Assembly (NCBI GenBank): GCA_019459285.1
Contig: JAIBEL010000045.1
Span: 58,149 to 122,148, forward strand
Direction: 5' to 3'
DNA: 64,000 nt
From: Rhizobium sp.
GTDB taxonomy: Bacteria > Pseudomonadota > Gammaproteobacteria > Burkholderiales > Thiobacillaceae
The notes below the pieces were generated by a model. The model was not told where the DNA came from, made no database searches, and saw nothing but the letters and a program-made list of their open reading frames with translations. The translations under genes and the position numbers were made by a program. Of the stretch, positions 41,333 through 50,518 are shown piece after piece (positions within the stretch are counted from its first letter, which is position 1; the number at the start of each line of letters is the position of its first letter).

Positions 41333-44239
41333 ATGGATTCGAATACGAATACGGTCAGCGCCGAATTTTCCGAGGTGTTGCGCGACGAGATCGCGCAGTT
41401 GCGGCCGCAGGCGAGCGATCCGCAGCAAAGCGTCGAGGCGTGCGCGGATCGGGCGCAACTGGTGGGGCTGGCCTTTTCCGGCGGGGGAATACGCAGCGCG
41501 ACGTTTTGCCTGGGGGTGGTCCAGGCGCTGGCGCGGCTGCGGCTGTTGCGCGCGTTCGACTATGTGTCGACGGTGTCGGGCGGCGGCTATATCGGGGCCT
41601 GGCTGTCGATGCTGATTTTTCGCAGCCGCAAGCCGGGCCAGTCGGTGGCGGATGCGCTGGCGACGGTGGAACTCGAACTGTCCGGCGAATCGCGGCCGTG
41701 GTGCGTGGCGGGCACGCCGGCTACGGACTGCCCGCCCGAGCATCCGTCGCTGCGCTTTCTGCGCCGCTACAGCAATTACCTGACGCCCAGGCTGGGGGTG
41801 TTTTCGGGCGATTCGCTGGCGGCGATTTCCACTTATCTGCGCAATCTGCTGCTGAACCAGCTGATCCTGGTGGCCTTCTTCGGCGTGCTGCTGACGCTGC
41901 CTTATGTGTTGCTGAACTGGAGCCGCGCGCTGGCCGATCCATTGAAGTTCGCGCTGGCGACGCCGCTGGCCGACACCGGGCTGCCGGTGCTGTTCGGCCT
42001 GGCGATCGGCCCGCTGCTGGTTGCGATCGGGGCCTGCGCGCTGAGCCTGATGCGCTTCAACAAGGGCGACCGTTTCAATTCGACCGGGCCGGGCTTCATC
42101 ATCGGCCTGATCGTGGTGCCGTCGCTGGTTTCGGCGTGGCTGTTTGCGCTGGGGCTGAAGGCGCATGCCGCCGCCGCCGACTACTCGCTGCGGGACTGGG
42201 TGACTTGGACGATGCTGGGGTATCTGGCGCCCTGGCTGGTGGTGTTCTGGATCAAGAGCGGGGGAAGCAATATCGCGCTGACCGCGCTGAACAAGCTGAT
42301 GGCGCTGTGGGCGGCGCGCAACGACCCCGCGCGTCTGCGCGAGGCGCTGGACGACCTGGTCGAATGGGGCGCGGGGCTGGCCCGTTTCGCCTGGCAGCTT
42401 CCCTGGACGCTGCTGGCGGGCGCGCTGGGCGGGGTGCTGTTCTACGGCCTGCGCAGGGGCGCCGCGGATCTTCCCGAGGTGGGCGGCGTGGCCTACGCGA
42501 CCACGTTCGGCACGCCGCTGGTGCTGCTGAGTTTTTCGGCGGTGGTGATGCTGCACATCGGGATGATGAAGCGGCTGTACACGGACCAGAACCGCGAATG
42601 GTGGGCGCGCCTGGGAGGTTTCGTCCTGCTGGCGGGGCTGGGCTGGCTGAGCCTGTTTGCGGTCACGCTGTATGCGGCGCCGCTGGTGACATGGCTGGCG
42701 GGGCTGGCGCTGGCCGGCGGTCTGACCTGGGCGGCCACCAGCATCGGCGGGGTGCTGCTGGGCAAGAGCTCGCTCACCGGAAGCCGCAGCAAGTCGGGCA
42801 AGGGCACGGACGTGTTGAATCGTGTGGTCGTGGCGGCACCGTATGTGTTCATCGTCGGCCTGGCGATCGGGCTGGCCAGTGTGCTGAACGCGGTGCTGGC
42901 CAGCCCCGCGCGGCTGTGCGACGCCTGCGTGCCGATCGCGGCGGCAGGACCGTTCGGACCCATCCTGCATGCGTCGTTGTTCAACCTGGAAAAGGTGGAC
43001 CTGATCGACGTGCTGTGGGTGGGCGGCGTCTGCGCGGCGGTGTTCGGCCTGCTGGGCTGGCGGGTGGACATCAACCTGTTCTCGCTCAACGGCTTTTACC
43101 GCAACCGCCTGACCCGCTGCTATCTGGGCGCCACGCGCGTGGGGCAAACGCTGCCGACCAAGATCGTGCGCAAGCCCCATCCGTTCACCGGCTTCGATCC
43201 CGGCGACGACCTGCCCTTGTCGGTGCTGGGCAACCAGCGGCCCTTCCCCATCGTCAACGCGGCGATGAACCTGAACGGCGGCGAGGACCTGGCCTGGCAG
43301 ACGCGCCGGGCCGCCGCCTTCGCCTTCACGCCCTTCCACACCGGATTCGAGTTCTGGGATTCGGAAGGCGACCGCATCGGCGCCTACCGCCTCACCGAGG
43401 ACTACGCGGCCAACCAGTTTTCCTTTTTCAATCCGCCCGGCGGCATCCTGCTGGGCAATGTGATCGCCACTTCGGGCGCGGCGGCCAATCCCAACATGGG
43501 CTATCACACGTCGGCGGCGCTGTCGGCGTTGCTGAGCGTGTTCAACGTTCGACTGGGACGCTGGTGCGGCAATCCGCGCCATCCCAAGGCCTGGCGCAAG
43601 GCCAGCCCGCGTTTCGGCGGCCTGGCGCTGCTCAAGGAAGTGTTCGGCATGCTGGACAGCCGTGCCAGCTTCCTCAACGTGTCGGACGGCGGCCACTTCG
43701 AGAACCTGGGCATCTATGAGCTGGTGCGTCGGCGCTGCCATGTCGTGGTGGCGGTGGATGCCGCCTGCGATCCGGAGTATCAGTTCGAGGACCTGGCCAA
43801 TGCCATCCGCAAATGCTCGGCGGATTTCGGGGTGGGAATCGAAATCGACCTGGCGGCACTACGGCCGCCCAAGGGCAAGCGCAAGCAGTGCCAGTCGCAT
43901 TTCGCGGTCGGCTGCATCCGCTATCCGGACGCGGCGCAGCCGGGCATTTTGATTTACATCAAGGCTTCGCAGAGCGGCGACGAATCAAGCGACGTGCGCG
44001 AATATGCCGACTGCCACCGCAGCTTTCCCCACGAATCGACGAGCGACCAGTTCTTCGACGAAAACCAGTTCGAGAGCTATCGCAAGCTGGGGCGGCACAT
44101 CGGGCTCAAGGTGTTTGCGCCGCTGTTCTCGCCCCTGATCAACACCTCGGCCCACGACATGACGCCGGAACAGATTCGCGACGCGCTACCCGGGCGGCTG
44201 CCCGACCATCCGGACCTGCAGGCGCGTCAGCGCATGTAG
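41333..44239 (+). CDS. Membrane-embedded patatin-like phospholipase
   Basis: 968 residues. The patatin fold is split. The N-terminal part has the oxyanion loop GGGIRSATF (residues 50-58) and nucleophile Ser82 in TVSGGGY. A long hydrophobic insert with roughly 8-10 helices spans about residues 165-580. The C-terminal part has the catalytic Asp785 in NVSDGGHFENLG. The dyad is thus complete. Patatins hydrolyse acyl esters of lipids; this one is likely anchored in the inner membrane. It is divergent from the restriction chimera. A long antisense open frame over the same DNA is a codon-bias shadow. Confidence 0.88.
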   Translation: MDSNTNTVSAEFSEVLRDEIAQLRPQASDPQQSVEACADRAQLVGLAFSGGGIRSATFCLGVVQALARLRLLRAFDYVSTVSGGGYIGAWLSMLIFRSRKPGQSVADALATVELELSGESRPWCVAGTPATDCPPEHPSLRFLRRYSNYLTPRLGVFSGDSLAAISTYLRNLLLNQLILVAFFGVLLTLPYVLLNWSRALADPLKFALATPLADTGLPVLFGLAIGPLLVAIGACALSLMRFNKGDRFNSTGPGFIIGLIVVPSLVSAWLFALGLKAHAAAADYSLRDWVTWTMLGYLAPWLVVFWIKSGGSNIALTALNKLMALWAARNDPARLREALDDLVEWGAGLARFAWQLPWTLLAGALGGVLFYGLRRGAADLPEVGGVAYATTFGTPLVLLSFSAVVMLHIGMMKRLYTDQNREWWARLGGFVLLAGLGWLSLFAVTLYAAPLVTWLAGLALAGGLTWAATSIGGVLLGKSSLTGSRSKSGKGTDVLNRVVVAAPYVFIVGLAIGLASVLNAVLASPARLCDACVPIAAAGPFGPILHASLFNLEKVDLIDVLWVGGVCAAVFGLLGWRVDINLFSLNGFYRNRLTRCYLGATRVGQTLPTKIVRKPHPFTGFDPGDDLPLSVLGNQRPFPIVNAAMNLNGGEDLAWQTRRAAAFAFTPFHTGFEFWDSEGDRIGAYRLTEDYAANQFSFFNPPGGILLGNVIATSGAAANPNMGYHTSAALSALLSVFNVRLGRWCGNPRHPKAWRKASPRFGGLALLKEVFGMLDSRASFLNVSDGGHFENLGIYELVRRRCHVVVAVDAACDPEYQFEDLANAIRKCSADFGVGIEIDLAALRPPKGKRKQCQSHFAVGCIRYPDAAQPGILIYIKASQSGDESSDVREYADCHRSFPHESTSDQFFDENQFESYRKLGRHIGLKVFAPLFSPLINTSAHDMTPEQIRDALPGRLPDHPDLQARQRM

Positions 44240-44697
44240 GCATAGCCTTCCTGCTGCAGCCGGACGATCTCGGCATCGCCCATCGGCACCATGGAGACGA
44301 AGCCATGGATGTCCTTGGGCATGAAGCCCTGGCTCTGGGCGGCGAGCTTGCACATCCTGAATTCGATGATGCCGCCTACGGAGAGGCTTTGCGCGCGATC
44401 CATCAGCGCTTTGTATTTGGCGTAGTTCTTGATGGCGAAGAAAGGGATGACGTTGCCGTGCAGGACGATGACGATCTTGTTGTCGAAGGGATCGGCGCCG
44501 TTGAGCACGCTCAGGTAGCTGGTGCGGTCGAGCACGCTGGTCAGCCCTTCCACCGAGCCGGTGGTGGTATCGAAGACGACCTTTTGTTTTGCATAGTGGA
44601 TGTCCAGATCCCTGGCGCTGCCCCAGGGGGCGTTGCTGTCGGCGAGGACAGGCAGGCTGAAGGCGAGTGCGGCGATGACGAGGATGCGTTTGAGCAT
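44227..44697 (-). CDS. Periplasmic DsrE/F-like protein
   Basis: 156 residues with a signal peptide (MLKRILVIAALAFSLPVLAD). The mature part follows DsrE-family structure: KQKVVFDTTTGSVEGLTSVL, ADPFDNKIVIVLHGNVIPFF, IIEFRMCKLAAQSQGF and MVPMGDAEIVRLQQEGYAYM. The Cys in FRMCKLAA matches the conserved cysteine position of exported DsrE-like proteins, which are tied to sulfur trafficking. GGAGA precedes the ATG. It overlaps the end of the convergent patatin gene by 13 bp. The function is inferred from the family. Confidence 0.85.
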   Translation of the reverse strand: MLKRILVIAALAFSLPVLADSNAPWGSARDLDIHYAKQKVVFDTTTGSVEGLTSVLDRTSYLSVLNGADPFDNKIVIVLHGNVIPFFAIKNYAKYKALMDRAQSLSVGGIIEFRMCKLAAQSQGFMPKDIHGFVSMVPMGDAEIVRLQQEGYAYMR

Positions 44698-44794
44698 GAG
44701 GGTCTCCAGGTGGGATGAGGATGTGTGCTTGCAAGCTTGGTCCGGGATGCGACCGATTCCTTACAGGGGATGCGGGATCGGTTGCGCGCCGCCG

Positions 44795-45475
44795 TCATAG
44801 CAGCTGGGCGACTTCGAATACGGCATCGATGCTCCGGCCGTTCCAGTTGTATTCCAGGTAGGCGGCGTGCTGGCAGTTTTTGACGATACCCGTGCGCAAG
44901 GCTGCCAGGCATTCGCCGCCGGGGTGGCGTACCGAGGGATACAGGATGCCGAGCGCCCCGTCGGCCCGCAGCTGCCGCCCGATGCCCTGGGCGGGGCCGT
45001 AGTCGTCGGGATCGACGATGCCGGGATCGGCCCGGCTGGCCTTGCGCAGGTCGACCGCCCTGCCCTGGGCGTCCACGCTGTAGAGCCTCATCTGCAGCCG
45101 CATCGACGGTTCCTGGGTGGCCGCCATGAAGCGGGCCGAATGATGGCGGGTTTCGGCGATGGCGGTGTCGCGAGTGCGGGCGCAATAGAACACGCCGTAG
45201 CGGCCGTCGCTGAAACGGCTGCCCTGCGGGTTGAGGTGGGTGAAGGCGGCCATGATGCAGGTGCTGCCGGGGCCGAACAGCCGCTCCTCCGCAGGAACCA
45301 GGCTGATCTCGCCGACTTCGTCGCGGATGCGGTCGTTGGTCATGGCTTCCAGCGCGTAGAGGGCGTCGAAATCCTCGGGACTCGCCACGCGCTCGAACAG
45401 GCCGACGGACGGAAAGCGGCTGGGGATCACCCGCCAGGCCGGGGTCCACTTCAGGCGCGCGGTCGGGTAGCTCAA
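44795..45475 (-). CDS. RES-domain toxin
   Basis: 226 residues. The RES family layout is visible: WRVIPSRFPS, GSRFSDGRYGVFYCARTRDT (R and Y of the NAD site), AIAETRHHSARFM (Glu), and GIGRQLRADGALGILYPSVR, HPGGECLAAL. RES toxins degrade NAD+. No ATG begins the domain. The frame starts with TTG at 45475 (a CTG at 45481 is possible), four codons after the in-frame TAG of the antitoxin gene. The next ATG would remove essential sequence. Confidence 0.88.
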   Translation of the reverse strand: MSYPTARLKWTPAWRVIPSRFPSVGLFERVASPEDFDALYALEAMTNDRIRDEVGEISLVPAEERLFGPGSTCIMAAFTHLNPQGSRFSDGRYGVFYCARTRDTAIAETRHHSARFMAATQEPSMRLQMRLYSVDAQGRAVDLRKASRADPGIVDPDDYGPAQGIGRQLRADGALGILYPSVRHPGGECLAALRTGIVKNCQHAAYLEYNWNGRSIDAVFEVAQLL

Positions 45476-45487
45476 GCCCAGCCGCGC

Positions 45488-45904
45488 CTAGGCCCAACCA
45501 TCACGGCGGGCATCCAGGTACTGGCGCACCGCGATCAGGTCGGCGACGTTGCCGCCCAGCATGCGGTCGAGCGCGCTCCTGCCGCCGAAGAGCGGCGCGC
45601 TGTTGGGCTTCTTCACCCAGGCATCGGCCGCGGTCGTGTCGGGCAGCAGGATCTGCAGCGCCTTGTAGATGCCCAGCAGGTAGGACAGGCGCTCGAGGGT
45701 GTCGCGCTTGAGGTCGGTGGATTCAGGGGCGGATTTCCACTTGAAGAAGGTCGAACGGCCCGGCGCGCCCAGCAGCACCATCTGCTCGTCGGTGCTCAGC
45801 CCCCAGTCGCGCGCGATGTTGAAGAAGGCGCGCAGGCCGGCGGCCGACAGGTCGCGGTTGCTTGGTTTGGGTTGGGCCTGGATGGCCGTTGCCGTGTGTT
45901 GCAT
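45488..45904 (-). CDS. Xre/MbcA/ParS-type antitoxin (DUF2384)
   Basis: 138 residues. An HTH-like N-terminal part (LRAFFNIARDWGLSTDEQMV, then GRSTFFKWKSAPE) is followed by the toxin-binding DUF2384 domain (RLSYLLGIYKALQILLPDTT, WVKKPNSAPLFGGRSALDRM and LIAVRQYLDARR). It neutralises the RES toxin encoded just downstream and probably binds the palindrome at 45948-45965. Confidence 0.92.
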   Translation of the reverse strand: MQHTATAIQAQPKPSNRDLSAAGLRAFFNIARDWGLSTDEQMVLLGAPGRSTFFKWKSAPESTDLKRDTLERLSYLLGIYKALQILLPDTTAADAWVKKPNSAPLFGGRSALDRMLGGNVADLIAVRQYLDARRDGWA

Positions 45905-45947
45905 CTCAGCCTCGCGTCAGTATCTTTCCGAACTCACAACACAAGAC

Positions 45948-45965
45948 TAGTCCATAAATGGACTA
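45948..45965. promoter_or_regulatory. Operator-like palindrome upstream of the antitoxin
   Basis: TAGTCCAT-AA-ATGGACTA has perfect 8-bp arms with a two-base spacer, 44 bp upstream of the antitoxin start. It is the likely binding site of the Xre-type antitoxin. Confidence 0.72.
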
Positions 45966-46000
45966 TTGGCAATCACGGGAAGCCGGCACGGGTGCAGGGC

Positions 46001-47332
46001 TTAGTCCTTCCCTGCCTCCTCGTCCAGCTTTCTCAAATGCGCCAGCTTCTCGGCAATCTTGCCTTCGAGCCCGCGCGGGGTGGGATGGTACCAGGCCTGC
46101 TCTTCGATATCGTCGGGGAAGTAGCGTTCGCCGGCGGCGTAGGCTTCGGGCTCGTCGTGGGCGTAGCGGTAGGCACGGCCGTAGCCGAGTTCCTTCATCA
46201 GCTTGGTGGGCGCATTGCGCAGGTGGATGGGAACGTCGTTGGAAGGGTTGGACTGCACGAAGGCGCGCGCGGCGTTGTAGGCCACGTAGACGGCGTTGCT
46301 CTTGGGCGCGCAGGCCATGTAGAGGCAGGCTTCGGCCAGCGCGAGCTCGCCTTCGGGGGTGCCCAGCCGCTCGTAGGTTTCGACGGCGTCGAGCGCCAGG
46401 CGCAGCGCGCGCGGGTCGGCCAGGCCGATGTCCTCGCTCGCCATGCGGATCAGCCGCCGGCCGAGGTAGCGCGGGTCGGCGCCGCCGTCGAGCATGCGCA
46501 CGAACCAGTAGAGCGAAGCGTCGGGGTCGCTGCCGCGCACGCTTTTATGCAGCGCGGAAATCTGGTCGTAGAAATTCTCGCCGCCCTTGTCGAAGCGGCG
46601 CAGCGACTGCGCCAGCGCGTTCTCGACGAAGGCGGCATCGACTTCCTTCACCTGCGAGCTGCGCGCGGCGGTGTCGAGCTGTTCCAGCAGGTTCAACAGC
46701 TTGCGGGCGTCGCCGTCGGCGTAGGCGGCCAGCAACTTGTCGACGCCCTCGCCCAGCTTCAGGTCGGGCAGTTCTTTGAGGGCGCGCTGCATCAACTGGC
46801 CGAGCTCCTCGGGCGTGAGCGACTTCAGCACGTAGACCTGGGCGCGCGACAACAGCGCGCCGACGACTTCGAACGAAGGGTTCTCGGTGGTGGCGCCGAT
46901 GAAGGTGAAGAGCCCCGATTCGACGTGCGGCAGGAAGGCGTCCTGCTGCGCCTTGTTGAAGCGATGGACTTCGTCGACGAACAGGATGGTCGTGCGGGCC
47001 ATGGTCTGGTTCATGCGCGCGCGCTCGACCGCTTCGCGGATGTCCTTGACGCCCGACAGTACGGCCGAAATCGCGATGAAGTCGGCGCCGAAGGCCTGCG
47101 CGGTGAGCCGCGCCAGCGTGGTCTTGCCCACCCCCGGCGGCCCCCACAGGATCATCGAATGCAGCTTGCCGGAATCGAAGGCGAGCCGCAGCGGCTTGCC
47201 GGGGCCCAATAAGTGCGTTTGCCCGACGACGTCGGCCAGGGTATGCGGCCGCAGGCGCTCGGCCAGCGGCGCGTTCGGGTCGTCGCGCGCGGGCCCGGGG
47301 GTGTCGGTCTGGAAAAGGTCCTGGGAGCTCAT
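46001..47332 (-). CDS. rarA: Replication-associated recombination protein RarA (MgsA)
   Basis: A 443-residue AAA+ ATPase acting at stalled replication forks. It starts MSSQDLFQTDTPGPARDDPN and has VVGQTHLLGPGKPLR, Walker A WGPPGVGKTTLARL, Walker B LFVDEVHRFNKAQQD, sensor GATTENPSFEV, and the RarA-specific C-terminal part (SDPDASLYWFVRMLDGGADP, RRLIRMASEDIGLADP). Length matches E. coli RarA (447). It lies directly downstream of lolA on the same strand, the common lolA-rarA order. Confidence 0.97.
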   Translation of the reverse strand: MSSQDLFQTDTPGPARDDPNAPLAERLRPHTLADVVGQTHLLGPGKPLRLAFDSGKLHSMILWGPPGVGKTTLARLTAQAFGADFIAISAVLSGVKDIREAVERARMNQTMARTTILFVDEVHRFNKAQQDAFLPHVESGLFTFIGATTENPSFEVVGALLSRAQVYVLKSLTPEELGQLMQRALKELPDLKLGEGVDKLLAAYADGDARKLLNLLEQLDTAARSSQVKEVDAAFVENALAQSLRRFDKGGENFYDQISALHKSVRGSDPDASLYWFVRMLDGGADPRYLGRRLIRMASEDIGLADPRALRLALDAVETYERLGTPEGELALAEACLYMACAPKSNAVYVAYNAARAFVQSNPSNDVPIHLRNAPTKLMKELGYGRAYRYAHDEPEAYAAGERYFPDDIEEQAWYHPTPRGLEGKIAEKLAHLRKLDEEAGKD

Positions 47333-47353
47333 TTGTCCCAAATTATCACATGG

Positions 47354-47451
47354 TGAGCGGTGAGCGGTGAGCGGGAAGCGGGAAGCGGGAAGCGGTCCGC
47401 TGCTCCCTGCTCCCTGCTCCCTGCTCCCTACTCCCTGCTCCCTACTCCCCA
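47354..47451. repeat. Three blocks of heptanucleotide tandem repeats between lolA and rarA
   Basis: TGAGCGG x3 and GAAGCGG x3 (47354-47395) are followed, after a short gap, by CTCCCTG/CTCCCTA units (47403-47451, about seven copies). The last unit runs into the lolA stop codon. Heptamer arrays of this kind are found in several bacterial genomes and vary by slippage. Confidence 0.88.
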
Positions 47452-48047
47452 ATCACATCCGCCCCCTTCGGCGGCGTGAACTTGAAGCGCGATGGCGCGA
47501 GGGACGGATTGCGCACGAAGTGCGTCAGCTTGAGCGTGGTGTGCTGGCCGAACTGGTCGAACAACTCCATCTGCACCAGGGCGTCGCCCTTGAAGCCCAT
47601 GCGGATGCGCTCGAAGGTGGTGTCGCGGTTTTTGGGCGTGGCGTCCAGCCACTCGAGGCCGTCGCTCTCGCCCGCGTTTTTCAGGCTGAAGTATTTCTCG
47701 ATGGCGTTGTCGCCGGCCAGCAGGGCGGCGGGCGTGCCGGCGATGACGTCGCCGAGCGGCTTGACGGTGACCTGGTCGAGGTCGACATCGTACAGCCAGA
47801 GTTTGGCGCCGTCGCCGACGATCACCTGCTCGTAGGGCGCGTTGTAGTCCCAGCGGAACTTGCCGGGCCGGGCAAACGCCATCTGGCCGCTGGCCTGCTG
47901 GGTGATGCGGCCGTTCTTGTCGGAGACGGTCTGGACGAAATCGGCCTGGGCGGTCCTGGCGCCGGCAATGAAGGCTTTCAGACGGTCGACGCCGCCGGCA
48001 TGGGCTGCGCTGGCGACCAGCGCAAACAGCAGAAACAATAAACGCAT
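47442..48047 (-). CDS. lolA: Outer-membrane lipoprotein carrier protein LolA
   Basis: A 201-residue periplasmic chaperone that ferries lipoproteins from LolCDE to the outer membrane. The signal peptide is [18 protein letters not shown]. Family segments are [52 protein letters not shown] and [11 protein letters not shown]. The gene ends GADVIGE with its stop in the heptamer array. It is normally followed by rarA, as here. Confidence 0.96.
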   Translation of the reverse strand: MRLLFLLFALVASAAHAGGVDRLKAFIAGARTAQADFVQTVSDKNGRITQQASGQMAFARPGKFRWDYNAPYEQVIVGDGAKLWLYDVDLDQVTVKPLGDVIAGTPAALLAGDNAIEKYFSLKNAGESDGLEWLDATPKNRDTTFERIRMGFKGDALVQMELFDQFGQHTTLKLTHFVRNPSLAPSRFKFTPPKGADVIGE

Positions 48048-48055
48048 GAAGGCTC

Positions 48056-48086
48056 CAAAAGAAAGTGCGCCACAAGGGCGCACTTT
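48056..48086 (-). terminator. Rho-independent terminator (minus strand) of the DUF2892 gene
   Basis: AAAGTGCGCC (48062-48071) pairs with GGCGCACTTT (48077-48086), a 10-bp stem with a 5-nt loop. The minus strand continues CTTTTGG. It lies between the DUF2892 stop and the lolA start. Confidence 0.75.
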
Positions 48087-48112
48087 GCATGACTCTGCAG
48101 GATGACGAAAGT

Positions 48113-48319
48113 TTATTTCGTCTTGCAGGTTTTGATGCCGAACGGCAGGTAGGCCGGGCAAAATCCGAAGATGGCGGTCAACAGGACGATAAAGCCCACG
48201 ATGCCCGCTGGAACCATCCAGTTCTCGGCGCCCGGCAAATTCGACATCGCATACCCAATGAGCGCGATCCCGACCACTGCGCGGACAATACGATCCACTC
48301 CACCGACGTTTTTTGCCAT
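48113..48319 (-). CDS. DUF2892 (YgaP-like) inner-membrane protein
   Basis: 68 residues: [20 protein letters not shown], then [14 protein letters not shown] and [20 protein letters not shown], ending [13 protein letters not shown]. Two helices and the CP..PFG..T motif define DUF2892, which also forms the membrane tail of YgaP rhodanese. AGGAGGAAG precedes the ATG. The role is unknown, and a link to sulfur or redox handling is only suggested by the family. Confidence 0.9.
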   Translation of the reverse strand: MAKNVGGVDRIVRAVVGIALIGYAMSNLPGAENWMVPAGIVGFIVLLTAIFGFCPAYLPFGIKTCKTK

Positions 48320-48356
48320 GCTTCCTCCTTTTGATTGATTGAACGTGTGCGATTGC

Positions 48357-48402
48357 TCGCCCTGCCATGCCGTATAGGCATGGGACAGACACGCAGGGCG
48401 AA
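48357..48402. repeat. Nested inverted repeat between hppA and the DUF2892 gene
   Basis: CGCCCTGC and GCAGGGCG form an outer 8-bp stem, and CATGCC-GTATA-GGCATG an inner hairpin. It lies 12 bp past the hppA stop, without a T run. It could be a processed or weak terminator of hppA. Confidence 0.45.
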
Positions 48403-48414
48403 GCTTAACGTAAT

Positions 48415-50460
48415 TCACCCGATCAGCGGCACGATCAGCAACGCAACGATGTTGATGATCTTGATCAGCGGGTTGACGGCCGGACCGGCGGTGTCCTTGT
48501 AGGGATCGCCCACGGTATCGCCGGTGACGGCGGCCTTGTGTGCTTCCGAACCTTTGCCGCCGAAGTTGCCTTCCTCGATGTATTTCTTGGCGTTGTCCCA
48601 TGCACCGCCGCCGGTGGTCATCGAAATCGCGACGAAGATACCGGTGATGATGGTGCCGAGCAGCACGCCGCCGAGCGCCTTGGGACCGAGGATCAGGCCG
48701 ACCAGCACCGGAACCAGCACCGGCAGCAGCGACGGCACGATCATTTCCTTGATCGCCGCTTTGGTCAGCATGTCGACCGCACGCGAATAATCGGGCTTGG
48801 CCGTGCCCGCCATGATGCCGGGGATTTCCTTGAACTGGCGGCGCACTTCGACCACCACCGAACCGGCCGCGCGGCCGACCGCTTCCATGCCCATCGCACC
48901 GAACAGATAGGGCACCATGCCGCCGATGAAGAGGCCGATGATGACCATGTGGTCAGACAGGTCGAACAGCGTGACGCCGCCCGTCTTGGCCTGCAGCGCG
49001 TGGGTGTAGTCGGCGAACAGCACCAGTGCGGCAAGACCGGCCGAGCCGATGGCGTACCCCTTGGTGACGGCCTTGGTGGTATTGCCCACGGCGTCGAGCG
49101 GATCGGTGATGTTGCGGATACTCTCCGGCAAGCCGGCCATTTCGGCAATGCCGCCGGCGTTGTCGGTGATCGGGCCGTAGGCGTCGAGCGCGACGATGAT
49201 GCCGGTCATCGACAGCATGGCGGTGGCGGCGATGGCAATGCCGTACAGGCCGGCCAGCGCATAGGCGCCATAGATCGCCAGGCACACGGCCAGCACCGGT
49301 GCTGCGGTGGACTTCATCGACACGCCGAGGCCGGCGATGATGTTGGTACCGTGGCCAGTCGTCGACGCTTGTGCGATGTGACGCACCGGCGCGTACTCTG
49401 TTGCGGTGTAGTACTCGGTGATGACGACCATCGCAGCGGTGAGGCCCAGGCCGACCAGCGCGGCGTAATACAGGTTCATCGCCGGGATCACCGAGCCATC
49501 GTTCATCTGCAGGCCATCGCCGATCAACATCTGCGTCACCGGGTAGAAGGCGATCAGGCTCAGGCCGCCCGCCACCGCGAGGCCGCGATACAGCGCGTTC
49601 ATGATCTTGCCGCCTTCGCGCGCGGTGACGAAGAACGAGCCGACGATGGAGGCGATGATCGACACCGCGCCCAGCGCCAGCGGATAGATCACCGCGCCGG
49701 TGCCGGCCTGGCTCGCCATCAGCACGCCCAGCAGCATGGTGGCGATCAGGGTCACCGCGTAGGTCTCGAACAGGTCGGCCGCCATGCCGGCACAGTCGCC
49801 GACGTTGTCGCCGACGTTGTCGGCAATCACCGCCGGGTTGCGCGGATCGTCCTCGGGAATGCCGGCTTCGACCTTGCCCACCAGGTCGGCGCCGACGTCC
49901 GCGCCCTTGGTGAAGATGCCGCCGCCGAGACGCGCGAAGATGGAGATCAGCGAGCCGCCGAAGCCGAGGCCGACCAACGAGTGGATCGCGCCTTCAGAGG
50001 TCGCGCCCATCATGGTCAGCACGGCGTAGTAGCCGGCCACGCCCAAGAGGCCCAGTCCGACCACCAGCATGCCGGTGATGGCGCCGCCCTTGAACGCGAC
50101 GTTGAGCGCCGCATTCAGGCCGTGCGAAGCCGCTTCGGCGGTACGGACGTTGGCACGCACCGACACGTTCATGCCGATGAAGCCCGCCGCACCCGACAAT
50201 ACCGCGCCGATCAGGAAACCGATCGCGGTATGAGCCCCCAGCGCCAGCCACAGCGCGACGAACAGCACTGCGCCGACCATGGCAATGGTTGTGTACTGAC
50301 GATTGAGATACGCCTGCGCGCCCTGTTGTATCGCCAACGAGATTTCCTGCATGCGTGCATTCCCGGCCGGCTTTTTCAGAATCCATCCGATCGATATCAC
50401 GCCATATACCAAAGCCAGCACTGCGCTGGCCAAGATCCACATCAACTGCGTCTCCATCAT
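48415..50460 (-). CDS. hppA: Membrane-bound H+-translocating pyrophosphatase, K+-insensitive type
   Basis: About 681 residues with some 16 membrane helices. It hydrolyses PPi to pump protons out of the cytoplasm (or makes PPi in reverse). Signature segments are [56 protein letters not shown] and the late [20 protein letters not shown]. The motif GNTTKA (with Lys rather than Ala) marks the K+-independent H+-pumping subgroup. AAGGAG precedes the ATGs at 50460 and 50457. It lies near a PPi-dependent phosphofructokinase. Confidence 0.97.
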   Translation of the reverse strand: MMETQLMWILASAVLALVYGVISIGWILKKPAGNARMQEISLAIQQGAQAYLNRQYTTIAMVGAVLFVALWLALGAHTAIGFLIGAVLSGAAGFIGMNVSVRANVRTAEAASHGLNAALNVAFKGGAITGMLVVGLGLLGVAGYYAVLTMMGATSEGAIHSLVGLGFGGSLISIFARLGGGIFTKGADVGADLVGKVEAGIPEDDPRNPAVIADNVGDNVGDCAGMAADLFETYAVTLIATMLLGVLMASQAGTGAVIYPLALGAVSIIASIVGSFFVTAREGGKIMNALYRGLAVAGGLSLIAFYPVTQMLIGDGLQMNDGSVIPAMNLYYAALVGLGLTAAMVVITEYYTATEYAPVRHIAQASTTGHGTNIIAGLGVSMKSTAAPVLAVCLAIYGAYALAGLYGIAIAATAMLSMTGIIVALDAYGPITDNAGGIAEMAGLPESIRNITDPLDAVGNTTKAVTKGYAIGSAGLAALVLFADYTHALQAKTGGVTLFDLSDHMVIIGLFIGGMVPYLFGAMGMEAVGRAAGSVVVEVRRQFKEIPGIMAGTAKPDYSRAVDMLTKAAIKEMIVPSLLPVLVPVLVGLILGPKALGGVLLGTIITGIFVAISMTTGGGAWDNAKKYIEEGNFGGKGSEAHKAAVTGDTVGDPYKDTAGPAVNPLIKIINIVALLIVPLIG

Positions 50461-50485
50461 CACTCCTTATCGTTTTACTACGCAC

Positions 50486-50514
50486 CAAAACAAAACGGCA
50501 GCTTGCGCTGCCGT
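50486..50514 (-). terminator. Rho-independent terminator (minus strand)
   Basis: ACGGCAGC (50495-50502) pairs with GCTGCCGT (50507-50514) around TTGC. The minus strand then reads TTTTGTTTTGG. It sits right after the 50519 gene and before hppA. Confidence 0.85.
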
Positions 50515-50518
50515 CGAC

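Noticed and set aside
41312-43741. Long minus-strand open frame (809 codons) opposite the patatin gene
   Set aside because: Gln/Arg/His-rich translation with no domain, fully antisense to a gene with clear catalytic motifs; an effect of high GC and codon bias.
44867-47212. 781-codon plus-strand frame across the RES/Xre pair and rarA
   Set aside because: It runs antisense to three well-supported genes and has no recognisable domain.
47354-47451. CRISPR array
   Set aside because: Units are 7 bp with no spacers.
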